Numbered from the stretch's first letter, positions 16,516 through 26,227 are shown. The stretch: 64,000 bases of DNA from Candidatus Saccharimonadota bacterium (GCA_029288485.1 JARIHC010000005.1:1-64000), one strand, 5' to 3'. A program made the numbers and translations. Notes: generated by a model from the sequence alone, not told the origin.

Positions 16516-17372
16516 TGGCTTACTATGTATTTCAAGTATCGGATTTGTCGGCAGGCAACAAACAGCGCAAGGCGATCGAAGTTTTTAATTTTTTGGTTCG
16601 AGACAATAACGTCTGGGGGTTTGGTCAGCATACTGCAAACAGGAGAGCGATAAAAGCTGGCGACAAAGTACTTTTCTATTTAACCGGAGTAAACAACCAG
16701 AATTTTGTAGGGGCGGCTAGGTTAACCAGCGGCGCATATGAAAACAAAGATCCAAAAACACAAAACTTATACCTAGACTCAGAAACTCTGCGGATTGACC
16801 TAGAGGACGTTATTGTTTTTCCAGAGCCAAAACCCAGGAAATCGTTTGCAAGTATTGATTGGCGGCCAGCGCAGGGTGGCTCAAGCAAAATCTCCGAACG
16901 CGACTATGAAGTAATAATGGGCAATGAGCCAGATAAGATTGGCGGCGCGGAGGAAATGGCCGAAGAAGAAATGGCCTATGCGTTAGAAAAACATCTCGAA
17001 GATTTTATTGTAGAAAACTGGCAAAAAATAGACTTTGGTGAAAAACTTGATTTGTTTGTAGATGAAAACGGCAATAAAGGCCAGCAGTATTACACAGAAG
17101 AGGTTGGCTACATAGATTTACTAGCACAAGATTCCAATAAAAACTTTGTAGTAATTGAACTTAAAAAAGGTCGCAAAAATGACGAAGTTATTGGCCAGGT
17201 GCTGCGCTACATGGGCTGGGTGCGCAACAACCTCTGCTCTAAAAAACAAGATGTGCGTGGTCTGGTAGTAGTTGGCGAACGTGATCCGAAACTGCAATAC
17301 GCGCTGCAGGAAATTAATGCCAAGGTCTCAGCCATGATTTATCAAGTTAATTTCAAACTCAAGAAATATTAA
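16515..17372 (+). CDS. EVE-domain / NucS-like PD-(D/E)xK nuclease fusion
   Basis: A 285-aa protein of two parts. Residues 1-~130 match an EVE domain of the PUA fold, which can read modified bases: it starts YYVFQVSD and has VLFYLTG and FVGAARL strands. Residues ~150-285 form a nuclease of the NucS/EndoMS C-terminal type: Glu162, Gly198-Tyr-Ile-Asp201, Glu215-x-Lys217 and QVLRYMGWV. The two parts are joined by an acidic EEMAEEEMAY linker. Its start codon overlaps the stop of the restriction gene (TAATG), so they are co-translated. A modification-dependent nuclease partner is inferred. Confidence 0.82.
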   Translation: MAYYVFQVSDLSAGNKQRKAIEVFNFLVRDNNVWGFGQHTANRRAIKAGDKVLFYLTGVNNQNFVGAARLTSGAYENKDPKTQNLYLDSETLRIDLEDVIVFPEPKPRKSFASIDWRPAQGGSSKISERDYEVIMGNEPDKIGGAEEMAEEEMAYALEKHLEDFIVENWQKIDFGEKLDLFVDENGNKGQQYYTEEVGYIDLLAQDSNKNFVVIELKKGRKNDEVIGQVLRYMGWVRNNLCSKKQDVRGLVVVGERDPKLQYALQEINAKVSAMIYQVNFKLKKY

Positions 17373-17396
17373 CTGGCCATTACTCGACAAGTACAT

Positions 17397-18293
17397 TCAC
17401 AGCCAATAAGCGACACCACCGTGATATGAACAGGCTCCCTGATGATGTAGGGCGTGTGTGTATGTCCCGTCATTACATACGCCAGTGGCGCCGCTCGAGT
17501 TACTGTCCGGAGACTCTACCCGGTTACCATCGACATTTGTGTAAGAGCTACCATATGACGAAGCTGGTGTTGGTGCTACATACGTTCCTACGGTCGTTAT
17601 TTGTGTAACGGGCTGTACAGTTATATTTGTATTAATAAGCTTTTTATTAATCTGCTTTCCGTTACTATAAGTAATTCTGTAAGTTAATATTTCACTACCG
17701 TTTGAGCCGATAGTAGTAATTTTGCTTGTGCCTTTAACAAGTGCGGATGATTGAGTTGAGGTGCTTGAAAAGGGGATGGACTTTATTTCGGCAACATCCT
17801 GAGTGGTGATTGTTGGGAATAGTTTAGCAACCTCAGATCTAGTGTAGCGGTGTATTATAATTGTTTTTTTGCTTTGTTTGCCATCGTTCACTACGACTAT
17901 GTCAATATTATTGTCGCCTTCATTTAAGCCTACTCGAGCCGTAAAAATTCCTCCTTTTACGCTAACTTTCTTTCCGTTAACAGTGACTACTGAATTTGGC
18001 GGGTCTACTTTCCCGTTGAGCGTGTAATCACTACCTTTTACTGGTGAGAGCGCGCTAGTTACATTAATGCTTGGTGGGGCAAATATAACAGCTAGAATAA
18101 TGAACATTATTAGTGCCGCACATGCAAATGCAGTAGCAAATTTTTTCTTACGCCGTTGCCAAAGAGGATGTTTCCAGATCAATAAAAAACCGATTGGGAA
18201 AAATATAAAAAAAGACAAAACTATAGCCCAAGTTTTGTAATACCATCTATATTTGGAGTGATTGCTACTGGTAGAGGTAGCTTGCTGACTCAT
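17397..18293 (-). CDS. Membrane-anchored protein with G5 and DUF3761 domains
   Basis: A 298-aa protein. Helices at ~22-42 and ~52-70 anchor it, followed by an extracellular bacterial Ig/glucodextranase-like module (DYTLNGKVDPPNSVVTVNGKKV), a G5-type module (SEILTYRITYSNGKQINKK) and a C-terminal DUF3761 module with CNDGTYTHALHHQGACSYHGG, where two Cys could form a disulfide. It is probably displayed on the cell surface. The role is unknown; G5 domains have been linked to adhesion and N-acetylglucosamine binding, but nothing here proves that. Confidence 0.75.
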   Translation of the reverse strand: MSQQATSTSSNHSKYRWYYKTWAIVLSFFIFFPIGFLLIWKHPLWQRRKKKFATAFACAALIMFIILAVIFAPPSINVTSALSPVKGSDYTLNGKVDPPNSVVTVNGKKVSVKGGIFTARVGLNEGDNNIDIVVVNDGKQSKKTIIIHRYTRSEVAKLFPTITTQDVAEIKSIPFSSTSTQSSALVKGTSKITTIGSNGSEILTYRITYSNGKQINKKLINTNITVQPVTQITTVGTYVAPTPASSYGSSYTNVDGNRVESPDSNSSGATGVCNDGTYTHALHHQGACSYHGGVAYWL

Positions 18294-18388
18294 AACATTC
18301 CCTTAAGTTATCTTATGTATAACAAACAATTATTAAATTTTTATTAACTAAAGCTGAGAAGCATATAGCTGCTATACTTTAACCCTGA

Positions 18389-19603
<1,215 letters not shown>

Positions 19604-19636
19604 CTTTACAACTTATATGTGGTATAAATGATTCCC

Positions 19637-20251
19637 ATGAGCGATCTCTTGGAGCGTTTAAGCGGCCCGCCTAAAAACGGCGAATACCATACGATAGGTA
19701 TAGACGGCCGCGGCGGCGCAGGCAAATCAACCCTAGCTAACTGGCTAGCTGAGCACATGCTGGAAGGTTTTGTGGTTTCTGGAGCCGACAATTATTACGA
19801 ACCCGTAAAAGACGACTTAGTGCCGGGACTGTTTAATACCGAGCGCTTTATGGTTGAGGTCGGCGCTTCTATAATAGCTGGCCGCCGGCAAATAGAGTAC
19901 CAACCCTACAGTTGGCCAAACCGTCCGGCTGCATTGCCTAGAACCGTTGAGGTATCCGGGGGATTAATTCATGAAGGCGTAAAGACCTTGGCGTTACCTA
20001 TTGATTGGGATGTCACTATATGGGTGGATTCGCCGCGCGAACTATGCCTGGAGCGATATCTTGACCGCCCGTTCAACGAACGCAAATCAAACTTTTCTCA
20101 TAAGCAACTTGAAGTTGCTGGCAAGGAATATGCTCGTCATGCCGACCAGCATATAAATGCTGTAGACCCGCTTCACACAGCGGATATCGTTATCGACGGA
20201 ACAGTTTCGTTTGAACAACAGTTTGCTGCAACTCACTTAGCGGCAGCTTAA
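19637..20251 (+). CDS. Uridine kinase-like P-loop NTPase
   Basis: A 204-aa P-loop kinase of the nucleoside kinase/phosphoribulokinase superfamily. Walker A is GIDGRGGAGKST (~21-32) and an acidic GADNYYEP segment follows, where uridine kinases carry DxFY(xx). A lid-type Arg-rich segment is seen (RYLDRPFNERKS). Likely substrate is a nucleoside, inferred from the fold. ATG 19637 is preferred over 19628 because the first ATG overlaps the TATAAA -10 box (19623-19628). Confidence 0.78.
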   Translation: MSDLLERLSGPPKNGEYHTIGIDGRGGAGKSTLANWLAEHMLEGFVVSGADNYYEPVKDDLVPGLFNTERFMVEVGASIIAGRRQIEYQPYSWPNRPAALPRTVEVSGGLIHEGVKTLALPIDWDVTIWVDSPRELCLERYLDRPFNERKSNFSHKQLEVAGKEYARHADQHINAVDPLHTADIVIDGTVSFEQQFAATHLAAA

Positions 20252-20261
20252 AGCTTATAGT

Positions 20262-20483
20262 CTAACCCCGCCAGAGATCGCGCCATTCTAGGACCGAGCC
20301 GGTTGTAAAACCAATAGCAAAAGCGTCTGATATAAATATAGCAATTTCTGTGTTGGGCGCGTCTTTTTCGGCTAGCTCAATACCAGCTGCACCTAAGGCT
20401 GCGGCACAGGCCGTAAAAAATAGGAAAGCACCAAGGCGTTTGGCTGTTTCCGCGCGATTACTTTCTGAAGGCAAACGTTCCAT
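20262..20483 (-). CDS. Small membrane protein, paralog of the one at 13048
   Basis: A 73-aa protein with two membrane helices (~15-35 and ~47-62) around the loop AEKDAPNT and ending EWRDLWRG. It resembles the 82-aa protein at 13048-13296 in topology and in the APD/APN loop and EWR end. Its promoter is unusually clear: TTGACA, 17 nt, TAGAGT, then exactly 6 nt to the ATG, so it is leaderless. It converges on the kinase gene. Function unknown. Confidence 0.68.
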   Translation of the reverse strand: MERLPSESNRAETAKRLGAFLFFTACAAALGAAGIELAEKDAPNTEIAIFISDAFAIGFTTGSVLEWRDLWRG

Positions 20484-20524
20484 ATTATTACTCTACCATA
20501 ATCAGTATCATATGTCAAAAATGG

Positions 20525-21517
20525 TTACGACTTCTTGGTGATGGGTCCGCGCCGCCGATCGGTCTCGTCTTCTATCTCGCGGCCGACGATCTCTTCTATC
20601 AAGTCCTCAATAGTTACCACGCCGACAATAGCATCGTCTCTTTCTATAGGTATCAAGTGCGTACCAGTAGCGATAAATTTGCGGAACATGGTATCTAGTG
20701 CTGTCATGCTGCCGACTAGCTGAACCGGATGCAGCGTCATATCTGCCACTTTGTAAGTGTGGTGGTCGAAGTCTATGTCTACCAAATCTTTCATCAGCAG
20801 CACTCCATAGCTGCGGGTCAAAGCTTGGTTAAACACCGGTATACGACTAAAGCCCTGTTCTTTTATTTCGTCGATTTTGTCGTCGCTCAGCTCAGTATTA
20901 GGGGTTAGCCAGTAGGTGTGCCGAACGTCGGTCATAATATCGCGCACCCTTTTTTCGGATAGCTGAAGAGCGCCGCGTATAATTTCGACCTCGTCGTCGT
21001 CAAGCTCGCTCTCGTCAGTTCCTAGGTGCTCGGCGATCATTAAACCTAGTTCTTGGCGGCTTTGTAGCTGCGGGTGCTCGCGCGGCAGTATTTCATCTAG
21101 TAAGATTTGCAGCGGTTTGCTCACTATATAAGTAATAGCCACCATTATTTTTAGAAGCGGCGCAAAGGTGCTGGTCCACTTGAGAGGATTGCGGGCAAAG
21201 AAAGCCTGCGGCAAAATTTCTCCAAAAATAACAATTAATAGTGTGCTCACTAGTCCGGCCAGCCAACCGTTAAGCTGTTGTTCTAACACCAATGAAGTGG
21301 CGCTAACGGCTGCAACGTTGACTAATAATATGCTAGCTAGAGTTAAATGAGTACGCTGTCTGAGCGGTAAAATCGCTCGCGCTTGACTGTTGCCTAGCCG
21401 GGCCTTACGGCGCAGTTCGGCTGGGTCCAGCGCCATTATGGCAATATTCAGGCCGGAACAAACCGCTGAAAATATGACCAGCAAGAGCACCTCAAGCGCA
21501 ACTACAACGGGACTCAT
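20525..21517 (-). CDS. CNNM/CorC-type membrane protein with CBS domains
   Basis: A 330-aa protein of the hemolysin C/CNNM family, linked to Mg2+ or other divalent-cation transport. The DUF21 membrane part spans residues 1-~140 with three to four helices and the IFGEILPQAFFARNP motif. A paired CBS domain region follows from about 190 (VRDIMTDVRHTYWL) to 315 (VGVVTIEDLIEEIVGREI). The C-terminal CorC_HlyC domain common in this family is missing, so it is a short version. Confidence 0.9.
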   Translation of the reverse strand: MSPVVVALEVLLLVIFSAVCSGLNIAIMALDPAELRRKARLGNSQARAILPLRQRTHLTLASILLVNVAAVSATSLVLEQQLNGWLAGLVSTLLIVIFGEILPQAFFARNPLKWTSTFAPLLKIMVAITYIVSKPLQILLDEILPREHPQLQSRQELGLMIAEHLGTDESELDDDEVEIIRGALQLSEKRVRDIMTDVRHTYWLTPNTELSDDKIDEIKEQGFSRIPVFNQALTRSYGVLLMKDLVDIDFDHHTYKVADMTLHPVQLVGSMTALDTMFRKFIATGTHLIPIERDDAIVGVVTIEDLIEEIVGREIEDETDRRRGPITKKS

Positions 21518-21600
21518 GCTTTTTTGGCTCCATTGTTTGTTGCGGGGGCGTCAATCGGTGACATTACTACTTATCATTATAGCGCATTTATAATATAAGA

Positions 21601-22434
21601 ATGGTAAATGAGTTTAAGGATAAATTGTGGCACAAGCTGCTAAGGCGGCCGTATCGTTTGGCTGTTGCGCTGGATGCTGGGAGCGGCCAGCCAATAGTGT
21701 TGTTGCATGGCATAGGCCGAACTGGCCAAATCTGGCGGCATGTTTCGGATCTCTTAGCCGCCAAGCCATATCGTTTAGTAGCGTTTGATCTGTTAGGATT
21801 TGGCGCTTCGCCCAAGCCCGAGAGGGCTTCCTATAATGTCGATGATCACGCGCGAGCAGTAATTGCTACCATTAAACGACTTAAACTTAAGCAACCGGTT
21901 ACATTAGTGGGTCACTCGATGGGTTGTTTAGTGGCTGTAAAGGTAGCGCTTCTTCGGCCCGATATGGTGCGACACCTAGTGCTTTATCAAATGCCCTTGT
22001 ACGACGGCCTGCCAGAAAAACGGCGTTACCGGGCGCAGTTAGGCATTTACCGTCGACTGTATGCTCGTATTTTGCGCTTTGAGCCGAGGTTTGAGCTAGA
22101 GAATGCACGGCTAATCGAACGCTTGGCGCAGCGAATCGCGGGGTTTGAAGTGAATCAAGACACCTGGTTGCCGTTTGTGAAAAGTTTGGATAATACTATT
22201 ATGCGTCAGACGGCCGCCAAAGACATTAAACAAATTAAGGCGCCCATGGACGTCATTTATGGTACATATGACATGTTAGTTATCCGCGGCAAAACCAAGC
22301 ATATTTTTGGTAAAGATAGTCCTAACGTTACTGCTCATAAAATCCGTGAGCGCCACGTAATATCAAAAAAAGCTAGCCGGTTTATAGTGGAAAGGATTAT
22401 GGCAGCAGAAACAATGGAGCTAGATGCTCTATGA
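21601..22434 (+). CDS. Alpha/beta hydrolase
   Basis: A 277-aa alpha/beta-hydrolase. The oxyanion region is VLLHGIGRTG (~33-42), the nucleophile elbow is GHSMGC with Ser106, an acidic residue is likely Asp in YGTYDML, and a His near RERH at ~254 could complete the triad. Substrate unknown. TATAAT is 6 nt before the ATG (leaderless). Its stop overlaps the glycosylase start as ATGA, so the two are one transcription unit. Confidence 0.87.
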   Translation: MVNEFKDKLWHKLLRRPYRLAVALDAGSGQPIVLLHGIGRTGQIWRHVSDLLAAKPYRLVAFDLLGFGASPKPERASYNVDDHARAVIATIKRLKLKQPVTLVGHSMGCLVAVKVALLRPDMVRHLVLYQMPLYDGLPEKRRYRAQLGIYRRLYARILRFEPRFELENARLIERLAQRIAGFEVNQDTWLPFVKSLDNTIMRQTAAKDIKQIKAPMDVIYGTYDMLVIRGKTKHIFGKDSPNVTAHKIRERHVISKKASRFIVERIMAAETMELDAL

Positions 22435-23003
22435 GTAATCTAACTAGTTTATTATCAATTCCTGCGGAGTTGGCAGCGCCGCGTCTACTGGGTTGCGTGC
22501 TAGAGCGACAAGTAAACGGTCAAATACTTAGAGGACGTATAGTTGAAACCGAGGCTTATAGCCAAGAAGATGTCGCCAGCCATAGCTACCGCGGCGAAAC
22601 ACCTCGCACCAAAGTAATGTTCGGGCCAGCCGGATATCTTTATGTCTACTTTACTTACGGCATGCATTATTGCTGCAACATAGTTACAGGTAAGATTGGC
22701 CACGGATCAGCTGTGCTGATCCGTGCTTTAGAGCCGCTAGAAGGGCAAGAAATAATGAGCGATAATCGCCGTGGTCAGAGCGGCGAAAGCCTAACCAACG
22801 GCCCGGCTAAACTTTGCCAGGCGTTAGTGATTAATAAAGAACTTAACGGTCATAATCTGCGGCAAGATCCGCTCAAGCTAGTTATAAAACCGCCAATAGC
22901 TCAAGAACAAATTATCCAGACAACACGCATAGGCATATCTACTGGTCAGGATACTCCTTGGCGCTTTTATATAAAAGGTAATTTATATGTTTCTAAAGTT
23001 TAA
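22431..23003 (+). CDS. 3-methyladenine DNA glycosylase (AAG/Mpg family)
   Basis: A 190-aa DNA repair enzyme of the alkyladenine glycosylase family that removes alkylated and deaminated purines. Family motifs: RIVETEAY (~37-44; the catalytic Glu lies here), YVYFTYGMHYCCNIV (~71-85), VLIRALEP and NGPAKLCQAL. The length is typical. It is coupled to the hydrolase by a 4-nt overlap, and a strong terminator lies just downstream. Confidence 0.92.
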   Translation: MSNLTSLLSIPAELAAPRLLGCVLERQVNGQILRGRIVETEAYSQEDVASHSYRGETPRTKVMFGPAGYLYVYFTYGMHYCCNIVTGKIGHGSAVLIRALEPLEGQEIMSDNRRGQSGESLTNGPAKLCQALVINKELNGHNLRQDPLKLVIKPPIAQEQIIQTTRIGISTGQDTPWRFYIKGNLYVSKV

Positions 23004-23057
23004 ATATATGTGAGCATAATCACATTGCATTTTTGCTTGCAAAAGCATAATCTGAGA

Positions 23058-23078
23058 TTGGAAGTGTGAGGCTTCCAA
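23058..23078 (+). repeat. Hairpin between mpg and the fur terminator
   Basis: TTGGAAG (23058-23064) pairs with CTTCCAA (23072-23078), with a 7-nt loop, immediately upstream of the terminator stem. Its role is unclear; it may be part of a composite 3' structure of the glycosylase mRNA. Confidence 0.4.
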
Positions 23079-23114
23079 AAAGGTCCGGGTTCGTCCCGGA
23101 CCTTTAGGTTTTTT
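23079..23114 (+). terminator. Strong Rho-independent terminator
   Basis: An 11-bp perfect stem AAAGGTCCGGG/CCCGGACCTTT (23079-23089 with 23095-23105) closes a TTCGT loop and is followed by six T residues (23109-23114). It ends the hydrolase-glycosylase unit. The upstream A-run makes it able to act on the opposite-strand Fur-family gene as well. Confidence 0.85.
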
Positions 23115-23532
23115 AGTCTTTTCTACAGCTTTCGCATAGGCCCTGAATTTCCAGCTGATGGCTCCGTATTTTGAATCTATTATGAGCGGCTACCCAGCGA
23201 AGTTCTTTGATAAGCTCGGTGCTCTCGTCAAAAGCTATTACTCGGCCGCACTTAAGACAAGTAAGGTGATGATGATGGCGGCTGAAACTATCTGTTAGTT
23301 CCAATTTATATTTCCAACCTATCTGTAGGCGTTGAACAATGCCAAGCTTTTCGAATAACGCGATTGTACGGTAGATGCTTGCTCGGTCTATGCTGGGGCA
23401 GGCAGCTATTAATCGGCGCATAGTTTGCGGCTCTTGGTCCTGCAACGCCGCGAATACCGCTAAGCGCGGTTTAGTTAGACTATGTCCGGCTTTTTGCATG
23501 TGCTGGCGCAGCTGGTTTTTTGATCTGTCCAT
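23113..23532 (-). CDS. Fur-family transcriptional regulator
   Basis: A 139-aa metal-dependent repressor with an N-terminal winged helix (residues ~1-80, including SIYRTIALFEKLGIV) and a C-terminal dimer domain. The structural zinc Cys pairs are present: Cys92-x-x-Cys95 and Cys133-x-x-Cys136. The regulatory site has the His-rich HHHHL run (86-89). Divergent pairing with a ZIP transporter suggests a zinc (Zur) or manganese sensor rather than classic iron Fur; this is inference. TATATT lies 6 nt before the ATG, so it is leaderless. Confidence 0.9.
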   Translation of the reverse strand: MDRSKNQLRQHMQKAGHSLTKPRLAVFAALQDQEPQTMRRLIAACPSIDRASIYRTIALFEKLGIVQRLQIGWKYKLELTDSFSRHHHHLTCLKCGRVIAFDESTELIKELRWVAAHNRFKIRSHQLEIQGLCESCRKD

Positions 23533-23549
23533 GATGCAAATATATCATA

Positions 23550-23570
23550 AATTGCGACAAATTTGCAATT
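23550..23570. promoter_or_regulatory. Putative Fur/Zur operator between regulator and ZIP transporter
   Basis: An inverted repeat AATTGC (23550-23555) and GCAATT (23565-23570) with a 9-bp AT-rich centre lies in the 66-bp divergent region. It sits around the -35 position of the ZIP promoter (-10 TAGAAT 23587-23592) and close to the -35 of the regulator. It fits a Fur-type dimer site in size and layout. Confidence 0.5.
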
Positions 23571-23598
23571 AATAGAGACGTCGACGTAGAATCAAGAC

Positions 23599-24324
23599 AT
23601 GATAGTTTTTCTTTTAACTTTGGCGGCTTCGGCAGCAGCCTTAGTGGGCGGCTACACGGCTATAAAAAGCCAAAAGTGGCTGAGCGTGGCGCTGGCGTTG
23701 ACCGCCGGCCTGGTACTCGGACTGGTGATGTTCGACCTGTTGCCGGAAATTTTCGATATCGTGCAGACCCAGAAGCTAGATCCAGTCTGGCCGATGATTG
23801 CCATGACCGCCGGCTTCCTGACCTTCCATCTGTTCGAGAAGTTCGTACCGGTACACGAGGGGAGCGAAAAACAGTACGGTCCGCACCGCCACCCGCGGCT
23901 GGGCGTAGCTCGCGCTGTGGCGCTCAGCGGCCATAGTTTCCTAGACGGACTGAGCATCGGCGTGGCTTTCCAGGTGAGCACGGCGGTTGGCCTGGCGGTG
24001 GCGCTGGCTGTAATCGGACACCGTTTTGCCGACGGCTTTGATACCACCACCTTTATGCTATTCCATAAAAATAAGCTAAAACACATTAAAAGGTGGCTGG
24101 CTGTAGTGGTGATTATGCCGGTTGCCGGCGGCTTAGTCAGCTTAACGTTTTCGCTTTCGGAAAGCGTGCTGGCAATATATCTAGGTTTCTTCGCCGGACT
24201 TATTCTATATATAAGCGCTAGTAACTTATTGCCGCAGGCTCACGCCAAAGAATCATCCAATAAAAGCTTTATATTAACTTTCTTAGGTGTAATTTTCATG
24301 TTTGTAGTAACGCGCTTTGTTTAA
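23599..24324 (+). CDS. ZIP-family metal transporter
   Basis: A 241-aa membrane protein with about seven to eight helices. Metal-site motifs of ZIP carriers are seen: GHSFLDGLSIGVAF (helix IV) and IGHRFADGFDT (helix V), with a final NLLPQAH. It would import Zn2+ or Mn2+/Fe2+. A short His-containing loop (YGPHRHPRLG) lies before helix IV. TAGAAT sits exactly 6 nt before the ATG. Base composition is mosaic: codons from about 23680 to 24010 are much richer in third-position G/C than the rest. Confidence 0.88.
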   Translation: MIVFLLTLAASAAALVGGYTAIKSQKWLSVALALTAGLVLGLVMFDLLPEIFDIVQTQKLDPVWPMIAMTAGFLTFHLFEKFVPVHEGSEKQYGPHRHPRLGVARAVALSGHSFLDGLSIGVAFQVSTAVGLAVALAVIGHRFADGFDTTTFMLFHKNKLKHIKRWLAVVVIMPVAGGLVSLTFSLSESVLAIYLGFFAGLILYISASNLLPQAHAKESSNKSFILTFLGVIFMFVVTRFV

Positions 24325-24342
24325 AATGTCATAACAGAGTGG

Positions 24343-24348
24343 TATAAT
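24343..24348 (+). promoter_or_regulatory. -10 box of the L,D-transpeptidase gene
   Basis: TATAAT in the context GGTATAATAC, with an AT-rich leader of about 60 nt before the ATG at 24414. No structured element is evident in that leader. Confidence 0.45.
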
Positions 24349-24413
24349 ACGTAAAGTATCTATAAAAATACATACAGTCAAAAAATAAAAACAGACTAAA
24401 ATAAAGAGTTACT

Positions 24414-25103
24414 ATGAAGTCTTCGTCGCTCCAGGGTAAGACAGTCCGGCCAGGTTTGATGGCTTATTCGTTCTACCGGTCAGACCGGCATCCGGTTAGC
24501 CGACGGACGGCTAAAGCTGCCAAGCCGCGGCCAAAAGTACGTCTCAGGGGCCTGGCGGTGGCTATTTTAGCTATAGTTGTTGTTACCTGCGCCTGCGCCG
24601 TAGCGGTCAAGGCTTATCAATCTTCCCAGCATAATTCTTCTGGGACCGGGGTGCCGGCAGTGGCTGATGGACCCAAACAGTGTGCCTCCAATTCGCTAGA
24701 CAAGTTAGTTATCGTAAGTGTTGGCGAGCGACACTTATGGGCCTGCCAGCATCACAAAGTTGTGTATGATACACCTGTGGTTACCGGCATGGAACACTAT
24801 GCGGCCGACACAACACCTCGCGGCACTTTTCATGTTTACGCCAAACAGACCGATACCACGCTAACCGGCTCTGACAGTACTGGTAGCTGGAGCGACCCGG
24901 TGCACTACTGGATGCCTTTTTTGCAAAATCAGTACGGCACATACGGTTTCCACGACGCAACCTGGCGCAGCAATAACGACTTCGGCAACATAGACCCTAA
25001 CACCGACAAAGCATCGCACGGTTGCGTGGAACTGCCGCTTAATGCCTCGCACTGGCTTTATAGCTGGGCGCCAAGCGGTACCACTGTCACCATCAAGGAT
25101 TAG
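24414..25103 (+). CDS. L,D-transpeptidase (YkuD domain)
   Basis: A 229-aa cell-wall enzyme. A positively charged N-terminus leads into one membrane helix (~46-67). The YkuD catalytic domain follows, with the KLVIVSVGERHLW strand, HYWMPFLQ and the catalytic SHGCVELP with Cys204. It would crosslink peptidoglycan stem peptides on the outside of the membrane. The domain is complete to the end of the protein (SGTTVTIKD). No peptidoglycan-binding domain is fused. Confidence 0.92.
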   Translation: MKSSSLQGKTVRPGLMAYSFYRSDRHPVSRRTAKAAKPRPKVRLRGLAVAILAIVVVTCACAVAVKAYQSSQHNSSGTGVPAVADGPKQCASNSLDKLVIVSVGERHLWACQHHKVVYDTPVVTGMEHYAADTTPRGTFHVYAKQTDTTLTGSDSTGSWSDPVHYWMPFLQNQYGTYGFHDATWRSNNDFGNIDPNTDKASHGCVELPLNASHWLYSWAPSGTTVTIKD

Positions 25104-25119
25104 TTGTTAAAATAGTAAT

Positions 25120-26178
25120 ATGATAGCTGCGGTGATAATTTTGGGGGTTTTGGCGCTCGCCTTGTTTGGTGCGGTAGTTTTCTTATTACTGCGTAGACCT
25201 GCGGCTGATACAGAGAGCGCACTGCTGCTCAAAGCCGACATGACCGAATTAACCAAATCCATGGGTCAGCTAAAAGATGGTTTGCAGAAGCAGCTGAGCG
25301 ATCAGCTTGGCGCCAGCAATAAACAACTGGCTTCACAATCCGCGGCCAGTATCAAGATTCTTCAACAGGTGACCGAAAAGCTGACCAAATTGGAAGGAAC
25401 TAATAAAAACGTCGGCGACATTGCCGCCGAGCTAAAAACCCTGCAAAACGTGCTGCAAAATCCCAAGCAGCGCGGCGTTGTTGGCGAATTTTACCTGAAA
25501 CAGATTCTCGATAACGTTTTACCGGCCGGCACGTTTGAGCTGCAATACAAACTCGGCGAAGGCTTAGTTGTAGATGCCGTGGTCAAACTCGACGATAAGC
25601 TGTTGCCGCTCGACAGCAAGTTTCCTTTAGAAAATTACAACCGTTTGCTAGAAGCCGAAGAGTCTGAAAAACCTGAACTAACACGTGCTTTTAAAGAGGA
25701 CGTTAAAAAACGTATCGACGAAACTGCCAAATACATTAAACCCGGAAAGGGAACTTTGGATCAGGCGCTAATGTTTATTCCTAGCGAAGCTATTTATTAC
25801 GATCTGTTGGCTAATAAAGTTGGTGTTGGTAATGTTAGCGGGCGTAACCTGATGCAATACGCTGTAGAGAAGAAAGTAACTATTGTCGGGCCTAGTACTT
25901 TGAGCGCTATGTTGCAGACTATTGCCCAAGGTCTTCGTTCTATTGAAATCCACAAAGACACCGAAAAGATCCGTAAAAATGTCGAGCAGCTACGAAAACA
26001 TCTGATAGCTCACAACGGTTATATGCAGCGTCTTGGCAGCAGCCTGGGTACAACCGTCGGACATTTCAACAACACATACAAAGAGCTTGGTAAGATCGAC
26101 CGCGATGTGGTCAAGATAACCGATACCGAAGTAACCGTTGAGCCGCAACTGCTCGAGAAACCGCCGCTAGAAGACTAA
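25120..26178 (+). CDS. rmuC: DNA recombination protein RmuC
   Basis: A 352-aa RmuC family protein: an N-terminal membrane helix (3-25), a long coiled-coil segment (~30-115), then the conserved core with GVVGEFYLKQILDNVLP and LDSKFPLENYNRLL, FIPSEAIYYDLL and TIVGPSTLSAMLQTI. RmuC proteins affect DNA rearrangement and contain a nuclease-like fold; the precise activity is not settled. TAAAAT is 6 nt from the ATG, so it is leaderless and separate from the transpeptidase gene 17 nt upstream. Confidence 0.92.
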   Translation: MIAAVIILGVLALALFGAVVFLLLRRPAADTESALLLKADMTELTKSMGQLKDGLQKQLSDQLGASNKQLASQSAASIKILQQVTEKLTKLEGTNKNVGDIAAELKTLQNVLQNPKQRGVVGEFYLKQILDNVLPAGTFELQYKLGEGLVVDAVVKLDDKLLPLDSKFPLENYNRLLEAEESEKPELTRAFKEDVKKRIDETAKYIKPGKGTLDQALMFIPSEAIYYDLLANKVGVGNVSGRNLMQYAVEKKVTIVGPSTLSAMLQTIAQGLRSIEIHKDTEKIRKNVEQLRKHLIAHNGYMQRLGSSLGTTVGHFNNTYKELGKIDRDVVKITDTEVTVEPQLLEKPPLED

Positions 26179-26227
26179 ATAAATTAGCCATTTTATGGTA
26201 TATTAGTGCAAAGCCAAGTTGTTAAAT

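Noticed and set aside
23652-24086. 144-aa minus-strand open frame inside the ZIP gene
   Set aside because: It is a by-product of the high third-position GC in this segment; the plus-strand frame carries all ZIP motifs.
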